Positions 59,001 through 64,000 of a stretch of DNA of 64,000 nucleotides are shown here, one piece after another (the stretch's first letter is position 1; each line of letters begins with the position of its first letter). The translations under genes were made by a program, and so were the position numbers. Origin of the DNA: Pseudomonadota bacterium (GTDB lineage: Bacteria; Pseudomonadota; Alphaproteobacteria; Rhizobiales; Hyphomicrobiaceae); the NCBI GenBank assembly GCA_023405815.1, contig JAEXXM010000026.1:1-64000 (forward strand), read 5' to 3'. Below the pieces are notes generated by a model. It saw nothing but the letters and a program-made list of their open reading frames with translations. It had not been told where the DNA came from and did no database searches.

Positions 59001-59266
59001 TCGGCCTCCACAGTCGCATCGAAGGAGTGGCGGACTATGTCGCCGAGCACGCCCGCGTTGGCAACATCTACGTCAACCGCAACCAGATCGGCGCTGTAGT
59101 TGGGGTGCAGCCGTTCGGCGGCGAGGGCCTGTCGGGCACCGGTCCCAAGGCCGGCGGCCCCAACACGCTCTTCGCCTATGCCTCCGAGCGTGTGCGTGCC
59201 ACCGATGTCACGGCGACTGGCGGCAACCTCGAGCTTCTGACTGCGCCGGCGATTACCCCGCGTTGA
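56057..59266 (+). CDS. putA: Bifunctional proline dehydrogenase / glutamate semialdehyde dehydrogenase
   Basis: 1069 residues from the ATG at 56057 (GAGG upstream). The proline dehydrogenase half (about 120-520) has GYLFSYDMLGEAARSEKDAE, VKLSALHPRFE, LTIDAEEQDRLDVTLD and VRLVKGAYWDSEIKWAQ. The aldehyde dehydrogenase half (about 560-1050) has ISPWNFPLAIFTGQVAAALAAGNAVLAKPAEQT, FIAETGGINAMIADSSALPEQVV and catalytic Cys in SAGQRCSAARVL. No N-terminal ribbon-helix-helix domain is visible, so it is a non-regulatory PutA. It oxidises proline to glutamate with FAD and NAD. Confidence 0.97.
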   Translation: MVAVNNAESGREVIEWAKLPSRDEIAAHYLHDEQRLLDRLIERAVFSEDERRRASDVARRLVHGVRADRGQHTGVDAFMHEYGLSSEEGVILMCLAESLLRIPDSETADKLIAEKLADGHWEKHLGHSDSMFVNASTWALMLTGRIVKMRDARGANPFDALKRLVARSGEPVIRQAVRQAVKLLGDQFVLGRTIREAISRAEEYQEKGYLFSYDMLGEAARSEKDAEVYFDRYLAAIDAIGQAAGPFGILHADALNARPGLSVKLSALHPRFEPGKEERLAGELAPRLFTLARTARARGLSLTIDAEEQDRLDVTLDMFARMMTSPALEHWNGLGIVVQAYGKRAVPTLRWLRRLAEQTGKRIPVRLVKGAYWDSEIKWAQERALSDYPVFTRKLHTDVSYLACMRLLLSDRKAFYPQFATHNAYSIAAAHVAAGQAKFEFQRLHGMGEALYDQIVGETGLLKRNCRIYAPVGGHEDLLAYLVRRLLENGANTSFVNRLADDEAPVNDLIRDPVEMAEAERSAPGEAPRLLVRPREILMPERMAANGLALTQASVRNALFAEMGDALDDVYETGPIIGGKEAIGGEGASIVTCPHDRRERVGLVHVTTPAQADAAIARATATAHEWDLMGGAKRADILAAAADLFERDKPRLMAIIGREAGKTLEDAQGDVREAIDFLRYYAAEARRKFAGPMLLPGPTGERNTLTLHGRGVFACISPWNFPLAIFTGQVAAALAAGNAVLAKPAEQTPITAFMATKLLHEAGVPGDVLHLLPGSGRLGAALVKDARVKGIAFTGSNETAWSIQKALAERRGAIVPFIAETGGINAMIADSSALPEQVVRDAVRSAFNSAGQRCSAARVLFLQQETADETIDMLVGAIEALEVGDPFDYSTDIGPVIDEDAQDDLEGHKIRMQRDGRQLVDLPLPEGCRAGSYVTPAAYEIDKLAVLDREVFGPILHVVRYRRDALDKVIAAINASGYGLTLGLHSRIEGVADYVAEHARVGNIYVNRNQIGAVVGVQPFGGEGLSGTGPKAGGPNTLFAYASERVRATDVTATGGNLELLTAPAITPR

Positions 59267-59339
59267 AGCAAGACGGGATATTGCGGGCGAGGTCGCCGAT
59301 CGCCATGCTTAAGGCGGATGGCTGCTTTGGGCTTTCGAG

Positions 59340-60143
59340 ATGATCACGCGCAAGCCTGCCGGAACGACAGTGTCGCCGGCGCCCGCTGAGGGCGAGAAGA
59401 CCGGCGCAGTCGCGCCCGGCCGCGGAGCCTCCGTGCCGGCGGCGCAGTCCTCCTCGGATGCCGAGGTCGCCGAATTCATTGCCAAGATGCAGGCCGTCAC
59501 CCCTGCCACGAGCGGCGAGCGCGGCCGCCTGCTGTTCGCCATGGACGCCACCATGAGTCGCGCGCCCACCTGGGACATGGCGCTGAGCCTTCAGGGCGAG
59601 ATGTTCGCTGCCGTTAAGGAGGTCGGCGGCCTCGATGTACAGCTCATCTATTTCCGCGGCACCGACGAGTGCCGTGCCTCGAAGTGGGTCTCGGACCCTG
59701 ACGCCCTCGCACGGTTGATGCGCTCCGTCGCCTGCGAGGGTGGCCTGACCCAGATCGGCAAGGTGCTCGGCCACGCACTCGAGGAAACCGGCAGGCGCCG
59801 GATCAACGCCGTCGTCTACGTTGGCGACAGCATGGAGGAGGATGTCGACCGCTTGTGCGCGCGTGCCGGCGAGCTGGCCCTTCTCGGCGTGCCCGTCTTC
59901 GTCTTCCAGGAGGGCGCCGACGAGCTCGCCGCCCGTGCCTTCCGCGAGATTGCACGCATCACCAAAGGTGCATTCTGCCGCTTCGACCGCGGCTCCGCTC
60001 GCCAGTTGCGCGACCTGCTGACCGCCGTTGCGACATTCGCCGCCGGAGGGCGCAAAGCGCTTCTGGCGCTCGGTCAGCGAAACGGCGGACCCGGCGCGCG
60101 CCTTCTTCTGGAGCAGCTCAATCCCGGAGCTGCTGGCGCCTGA
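59340..60143 (+). CDS. vWA-domain protein linked to a J-domain protein
   Basis: 267 residues. After a disordered Pro/Ala leader (about 1-45) comes a vWA-like domain with an intact DxTxS MIDAS in LLFAMDATMSRAPTWD, then LDVQLIYFRGTDECRASKW, INAVVYVGDSMEEDVD and VFVFQEG. The gene ends with TGA overlapping the ATG of the J-domain gene by one base. The pair recurs in this order of bacteria, suggesting joint action, but the role is not established. Confidence 0.85.
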   Translation: MITRKPAGTTVSPAPAEGEKTGAVAPGRGASVPAAQSSSDAEVAEFIAKMQAVTPATSGERGRLLFAMDATMSRAPTWDMALSLQGEMFAAVKEVGGLDVQLIYFRGTDECRASKWVSDPDALARLMRSVACEGGLTQIGKVLGHALEETGRRRINAVVYVGDSMEEDVDRLCARAGELALLGVPVFVFQEGADELAARAFREIARITKGAFCRFDRGSARQLRDLLTAVATFAAGGRKALLALGQRNGGPGARLLLEQLNPGAAGA

Positions 60144-60856
60144 TGCTGTATCTCGTCCTCGGCTTGTTCGCGCTCGCGCTGGGGCTCTACGCCCTGCGCG
60201 CCTTCTCGCAGGCGAACCCGGCGGATGTCGCGCGCCGGTTACGCATCGGTGGCGGCGTCGTATCGCTGCTCGCCGCGGGCGTGCTCTTCATGCGCGGGTT
60301 CGCGGTGCTGGCGATACCACTCGGCATGTTCGGCTCCTGGCTCATCTGGGGGCGGACCACGCCGCCGTGGCTCGGCGGTGGCGGCCGTGCGCGGCGCACG
60401 CCGGGGCAATCTTCGCGCATCGTCACCGAGCACCTCGAGATGGAGCTCGACCACGATACCGGCGAGATGCGCGGTCGCGTGCTGAAGGGCATGTTCGCCG
60501 GCCGCGATATCGCTAGCCTCAGCCCGACGGACCTGGGGCTCCTCTGGCAGGATTGCCGCCACGTCGACCATCAGTCGGCGCAGCTCGTCGAGGCCTACCT
60601 CGACCGCATCCACCCCTCCTGGCGCGAGGACATGGCGCGTGGCGAATCCGACATGAGCCGCGGGCCGGATGGCCGCATGACGGAGGAGGAGGCGCTCGAG
60701 ATTCTCGGACTGGCGGAGGGCGCCGATGAGGATGCGATCCGCCGCGCCCACCGCGAGCTGATGCTGAAGCTGCACCCTGATCGGGGCGGCTCGACCTATC
60801 TCGCCGCCAAGATCAACGAGGCAAAGGACGTCGCACTCGACGCCCTGAAGCGCTGA
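60143..60856 (+). CDS. Membrane-anchored J-domain protein
   Basis: 237 residues from the ATG at 60143. Two N-terminal hydrophobic segments (LYLVLGLFALALGLYALRAF and GGGVVSLLAAGVLFMRGFAVLAIPLGMFGSWL) precede a linker, and the J domain is at the C-terminus (about 180-237): EEALEILGLAEGADEDAIRRAHRELMLKLHPDRGGS, with the essential HPD. C-terminal J domains on membrane anchors, as in TIM14/DjlC-type proteins, recruit DnaK to the membrane. Translationally coupled to the vWA gene. Confidence 0.9.
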   Translation: MLYLVLGLFALALGLYALRAFSQANPADVARRLRIGGGVVSLLAAGVLFMRGFAVLAIPLGMFGSWLIWGRTTPPWLGGGGRARRTPGQSSRIVTEHLEMELDHDTGEMRGRVLKGMFAGRDIASLSPTDLGLLWQDCRHVDHQSAQLVEAYLDRIHPSWREDMARGESDMSRGPDGRMTEEEALEILGLAEGADEDAIRRAHRELMLKLHPDRGGSTYLAAKINEAKDVALDALKR

Positions 60857-60862
60857 CCATTT

Positions 60863-61007
60863 TCTGTCATCCCGGAAACCGCGAGCGAGGCGAGCGGTTA
60901 TCCGGACCCAGCGTAAAGCGCGGCGAAGCATCCAAAGATGAGCTACGCACATTTTGGCTGGGTTCCCGGTCCTCGCTCGCGATGCTCGCTTCGCCCGGGA
61001 TGACAGA
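60863..61007. repeat. Dispersed palindromic intergenic repeat
   Basis: Terminal inverted repeats TCTGTCATCCCGG (60863-60875) and CCGGGATGACAGA (60995-61007) bound an element of 145 bases that is largely self-complementary: GAGCGAGG-type blocks, GGACCCAGC and GCTGGGTTCCCGG pair across the centre. It fills the whole spacer between the J-domain gene and the convergent carboxypeptidase gene. Such repeats occur in many alphaproteobacterial genomes; I see one copy here. It would form a long hairpin and may end transcription from both sides. Confidence 0.72.
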
Positions 61008-61016
61008 GCGCGAAAA

Positions 61017-62561
61017 CTACTCCGCGCGAACGACGAAGCAGTCGATCTTCATGCTCTTGAGGCGCGAGCACGTCTCGTTCGCGGCGGTCGCATCGAAGCC
61101 GCGGAACCGCGCACGGTAGAGCTTGCCGCCCTGCACCGGCACCGCCACCGAGCCGTAGTCGTTGAGCATGCCGCCGGCCTTCTGGCGGACAGCCGACATG
61201 CGCCGCTCGGCTTCCGCGGAATCGCCGAAGGCGCCGATCTGGATTTCAAATCCGCCGCGCGCGACGGCGGCGATGCGCGGTGCCGGCGCGGGCACTGGCC
61301 GCGAAGCCGGAACCGCGATGGGCTCGGGAGCCGGCGCCACGGCCTGCGCTCGCTCGATGTGCGCCGCCTGCTCCTGCAGCGTCGATGGGCGCAGCGCGCC
61401 CGTCTGAGGGACGAAGCGCGGGAAGCCGAAATCGGCGCTGGCGCGCACCGGCTGTCTTGGCGCCGTATCCCCGGCGGAGGCGATTGCGAACTGCGCTTGC
61501 GCTGCACTGGGGTCTACGTCGGGGCGCTTGTCGCCGATCCGGACCGAGCGAACCTTGGCGACGGCGATCGTGGCGCCGCGCTCCTGAGCTGGTGGCGGCG
61601 GCGCGGCCGCCGCAGGCTCGAATGCCTGAGGTGCAGCGGTTGCCACGCGTGCCGGCGCTTTGGCCGGTTGCGGTTGGGGTGCGCGCGCGACGAGAGCTGG
61701 CTTGCGCGTGACGTTGCGCGATGCCTTGGTGAACGCGCTGCTGAGCAGCGACTGCATCCGCACGTTGCGCTCTCGTGCCGTATCGCCGCCGAACACCGCC
61801 GCGACGAGGTGCTTGCCGTCGCGCCGCACCGAGGACACGAGGTTGAATCCCGAAGCGCGCGTGTAGCCGGTCTTGATGCCGTCCGTGCCGCTGTAGCGGT
61901 TGAGCAGCGTGTTGTGGTTGCGGTACGTCTTGCCGCCGAAGCTGAACGTGCGCGTCGAGAACAGCCGGTAATGCCGCGGGAAGTCGTCCTGCAGCCTCAA
62001 TCCTAGCGTGACCATGTCGCGCGCCGTCGTCGTCTGCTCGGGATCGGGCAGGCCGGACGCGTTGCGGAATGTGGTCTTCGACATGCCGAGCTCATGCGCC
62101 TTTTTCGTCATCAGGCGGGCGAAGTTCGCTTCCGTCCCGCCGATATGCATGGCGAGCGCGATCGCGACATCGTTGGCCGACTTCGTGACGAGGGCCTTGA
62201 TCGCCTCGATCACGGTGAGCTCCTCGCCGGGCTCGAGGTCGAGCTTGGATGGCGCCGCCGCCGCGCCTTCCTCGGTCATCTTGATCTTGGACGCGTAGTT
62301 GAGCCGCCCGAGCTCGATCAGCTCGAAGGTCAGGTACAACGTCATCATCTTGGTCAGAGACGCGGGGTAGACCGGCGCGTCGGCATTTTTGTTGTGCAGG
62401 ACAGCGCCCGTATTGGCATCGACAACCAGCGATGCAGAGCGCGGCTCGGCGGCTTCGGCGCGCGGGTGCAACGGCAACAAAAGCGTAAACAGGAGGGCGG
62501 CGGCGGTGGCAAGCTTCGGCGCCCTGGCCGATCTGTTGGACTTAACTGCGCCGTACATCAC
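61017..62561 (-). CDS. D-alanyl-D-alanine carboxypeptidase (DacF-like) with SPOR domain
   Basis: 514 residues. Signal peptide (to about 38, AEA). The serine peptidase motifs are SLTK (S68, K71), SAN in KSANDVA, and KTG in GIKTGYT. After the catalytic domain a long Ala/Pro linker (about 290-435) leads to a C-terminal SPOR domain (GGFEIQIGAFGDSAEAERRMSAV...). SPOR binds denuded septal glycan, so the enzyme probably trims peptides at the division site in the periplasm. Adjacent to phasin and clpS on the opposite strand, a frequent order in Hyphomicrobiales. Confidence 0.94.
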   Translation of the reverse strand: MMYGAVKSNRSARAPKLATAAALLFTLLLPLHPRAEAAEPRSASLVVDANTGAVLHNKNADAPVYPASLTKMMTLYLTFELIELGRLNYASKIKMTEEGAAAAPSKLDLEPGEELTVIEAIKALVTKSANDVAIALAMHIGGTEANFARLMTKKAHELGMSKTTFRNASGLPDPEQTTTARDMVTLGLRLQDDFPRHYRLFSTRTFSFGGKTYRNHNTLLNRYSGTDGIKTGYTRASGFNLVSSVRRDGKHLVAAVFGGDTARERNVRMQSLLSSAFTKASRNVTRKPALVARAPQPQPAKAPARVATAAPQAFEPAAAAPPPPAQERGATIAVAKVRSVRIGDKRPDVDPSAAQAQFAIASAGDTAPRQPVRASADFGFPRFVPQTGALRPSTLQEQAAHIERAQAVAPAPEPIAVPASRPVPAPAPRIAAVARGGFEIQIGAFGDSAEAERRMSAVRQKAGGMLNDYGSVAVPVQGGKLYRARFRGFDATAANETCSRLKSMKIDCFVVRAE

Positions 62562-62929
62562 CCGACCATCTCACCGTCTGCGCGAAGCCCTACCGACCAC
62601 TGAAAAGTACGGCCGCAGAACGGGTTACGCTGAACGCTACAAACTCTCTGTCATGCCGGACGGTGCTTCAAGGGAGCATCGTTTTGGGGCCTCTTTGCGG
62701 CGCCCCCGAGCCTGCGGCCCCCGATGCAGCGATGATCCCGTCCACCCGCCAAGATACTTCGGCGACGCTTCGGTCGGGTTAATCCGGCAACGGAGGGCCG
62801 CTTATATTGCAGCGCAAAAAGAACTTGAAGATTTGTGCGTTGCGGATAAAAATGGGTCCGGGTGAGGGCCTTATCGGGCCGGGGGCACTGCGCACGTTTC
62901 GTGAGTATCTCTAGGACACGGATGGCACC
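62562..62929. other. Divergent spacer between carboxypeptidase and phasin genes
   Basis: 368 bases. It must hold promoters for both genes. Nearest the phasin gene are TTGCAGCGCAA (62807-62817) and TGC-rich patches. No further gene is supported; the long minus-strand open frame across the phasin gene looks like antisense chance. Confidence 0.5.
62807..62817. promoter_or_regulatory. Candidate PhaR-type operator upstream of phasin
   Basis: TTGCAGCGCAA, a TTGC-N3-GCAA inverted repeat, 113 bases before the phasin ATG. PhaR proteins in alphaproteobacteria bind TGC-rich sites near phasin genes, but the exact consensus varies, so this is inference. Confidence 0.35.
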
Positions 62930-63259
62930 ATGATTAAGAACTTTGAAGACATGCAAAAGCTCGGTCAGACGAACGTCGACAGCGCCATGAAGATACTCGG
63001 CGAGTGGAACAAGAACTGGCAGGCGATTGCTGCGGAAATGAGCGACTACACCAAGCGCTCGTTCGAGGAAGGCACCACCACGCTCGAGAAGCTGATGGCG
63101 TCGAAGTCCGTCGAGCAGGCGGTCGAGATCCAGACCAGCTACGCCAAGCGCGCTTACGATGACTATATGCAGCAGGTCTCCAAGATCGGCGGCATGTACG
63201 CCTCGATGGCCAAGGAGGCCTACAAGCCGGTCGAGAAACTCCTGCAAAACGGCGCCTGA
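62930..63259 (+). CDS. Phasin family protein
   Basis: 109 residues. MIKNFEDMQKLGQTNVDSAMKILGEWNKNWQAIAAEMSDYTKRSFEEGTTTLEKLMASKSVEQAVEIQTSYAKRAYDDYMQQ is a typical phasin helix bundle, with SVEQAVEIQ as the family centre. Phasins coat polyhydroxyalkanoate granules, though related short forms serve other roles. No pha synthase gene lies in the window. Followed by its own terminator. Confidence 0.93.
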   Translation: MIKNFEDMQKLGQTNVDSAMKILGEWNKNWQAIAAEMSDYTKRSFEEGTTTLEKLMASKSVEQAVEIQTSYAKRAYDDYMQQVSKIGGMYASMAKEAYKPVEKLLQNGA

Positions 63260-63297
63260 GCCCGCTTCGCGTAGACAAGTGCGGCATCGACAACCAG

Positions 63298-63323
63298 GGC
63301 TCGGCGCATGCCGGGCCTTTTTT
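63298..63323 (+). terminator. Rho-independent terminator after phasin
   Basis: GGCTCGGC / GCCGGGCC stem (one G-T pair) with loop GCAT, followed by TTTTTT (63318-63323). It lies 38 bases after the phasin stop. Confidence 0.85.
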
Positions 63324-63537
63324 GCGTCCTCTTGGCTCCCCATCATAACGGGTACGGGCCGAGGGGCCGGTGTTCTACGGCAGCGTCCGCCGCCGGAAAA
63401 CGATCTCTGGACGACGCGCGAGGGCAATTTGCAGCCGCGGGCGTCGTTGCGTATCGTGAAGGTTCAAAAGCGCGCGAGCGCGATGGGAGAAAGCGGGCTG
63501 GTGCACATGCACGGCTCCAAGACGGACGCTGGTAAGA

Positions 63538-63936
63538 ATGGCGAACACGTTGGCGCTGGGGCGCCCGGGCCTTGAATGGACGGGAGCCAAGAACGATCCA
63601 CCTGGACGGGAGCCGCCGAACAAGGATGGCGGCAACGAGGATGGTCGCACCGGCATTGCTACCAAGACAAGGCCGAAGACCAAGAAGCCGAGCCTCTACA
63701 AGGTACTGCTGTTGAACGACGACTACACACCGATGGAATTCGTCGTTTTGGTCCTCGAAAAGTACTTCGCCAAGGGACGCGATGAAGCGACGCGCATTAT
63801 GCTTCATGTGCATCATAAGGGTGTTGGCGTCTGTGGGGTCTACCCATACGAGGTCGCCGAAACGAAGGTAACGCAAGTCATGGATTTTTCACGCCAGAAC
63901 GGTCATCCTCTTCAGTGCACCATGGAGAAAGAGTAG
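63538..63936 (+). CDS. clpS: ATP-dependent Clp protease adaptor ClpS
   Basis: 132 residues. The first 50 are a polar, probably disordered leader, longer than usual. The ClpS core is KPSLYKVLLLNDDYTPMEFVVLVLEKYFAKGRDEATRIMLHVHHKGVGVCGVYPYEVAETKV, with NDDYTPM and the HVHHKG segment that bind N-degron residues. It delivers N-end-rule substrates to ClpAP. clpA starts 7 bases downstream. The ATG at 63538 has a weak ribosome site; a later start is possible. Confidence 0.95.
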   Translation: MANTLALGRPGLEWTGAKNDPPGREPPNKDGGNEDGRTGIATKTRPKTKKPSLYKVLLLNDDYTPMEFVVLVLEKYFAKGRDEATRIMLHVHHKGVGVCGVYPYEVAETKVTQVMDFSRQNGHPLQCTMEKE

Positions 63937-63943
63937 GTAAACC

Positions 63944-64000
63944 TTGCCGTCGTTCTCGAAGAGCCTGGAAAGCGCCCTGCATCGCGCCCTGGAAGCCGCC
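63944..64000 (+). CDS. clpA: ATP-dependent Clp protease ATPase subunit ClpA, partial (5' end)
   Basis: Nineteen codons to the right edge: TTG start, then PSFSKSLESALHRALEAA, the N-terminus of ClpA (usually MPTFSxxLExALHxAL). The TTG at 63944 is preceded by AGGTAAACC. It is a hexameric unfoldase that feeds ClpP and works with ClpS encoded directly upstream. Confidence 0.88.
   Translation, partial: MPSFSKSLESALHRALEAA

Noticed and set aside
62651..63427. Long minus-strand open frame (258 codons) across the phasin gene.
   Set aside because: The plus strand encodes a clear phasin; the antisense frame has biased composition and no recognisable domain.

Overview
The window is GC-rich chromosomal DNA of an alphaproteobacterium, most likely order Hyphomicrobiales (a Hyphomicrobium- or rhizobium-like lineage). 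This is inferred from gene content and order: a Suf operon led by an iscR-type regulator with an Irr-type iron control element, a DacF-like carboxypeptidase / phasin / clpS / clpA run, a Usg-family protein, a GAAC-N7-GAAC LexA box, a MoxR-DUF58-DUF4159 cluster, and a tyrS/anmK divergent pair. Almost all of it is ordinary core genome. I see no rRNA, tRNA, CRISPR array, transposase, integrase or prophage gene.

Layout. 1-5.2 kb (minus): a MoxR ATPase, a DUF58 protein, a BatA/DUF4159 membrane protein and the start of another vWA-like membrane protein, probably one operon. 5.3-9.1 kb: DUF1285 protein, Usg, MarC, a lipoprotein, two small secreted proteins sharing a C-terminal motif, and a GNAT acetyltransferase. 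9.2-14.9 kb: a membrane / 2Fe-2S ferredoxin / class III cyclase fusion, a minus-strand run of two DUF2147 proteins and a secreted protein of unknown function, then an HtpX-like protease. 15.2-19.3 kb: a small acidic protein and an SbcD/YhaN-like nuclease-ATPase pair with a LexA box 11 bases before its start. 19.4-27.1 kb: bactofilin, peroxiredoxin, a giant AsmA-like protein, TyrS and AnmK. 27.1-32.3 kb: a small secreted peptide gene, a PNPOx-like protein and a GST divergent from a LysR regulator, an M28 peptidase and an alpha/beta hydrolase.

32.4-41 kb is the main functional block: iscR, an IscS-type desulfurase, sufB, sufC, sufD, sufS, a SufT-like DUF59 protein and an A-type carrier, followed by TfoX-like and DUF924 genes. 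Its leader holds a good sigma-70 promoter followed at once by a near-perfect ICE box, so iron-dependent control by Irr plus Fe-S feedback by the Rrf2 protein is the natural reading.

41-64 kb: cytochrome b561, a DEAD-box helicase, aquaporin, a fatty-acid desaturase, an arsR/SRPBCC pair with a palindromic operator, an L,D-transpeptidase of unusual architecture, a DJ-1/PfpI protein, a beta-barrel protein, ParE, an EamA transporter, PanC, PutA, a vWA protein followed directly by a membrane-anchored J-domain protein, a dispersed palindromic repeat, a D,D-carboxypeptidase with a SPOR domain, a phasin, ClpS, and the first 19 codons of ClpA.

No obviously new defence or mobile system is present. The less described items are the redox-domain cyclase, the SOS-linked SbcD/YhaN pair with its acidic neighbour, the unannotated 40-residue secreted peptide, the paired secreted proteins, and the L,D-transpeptidase with an apparent second degenerate catalytic fold.
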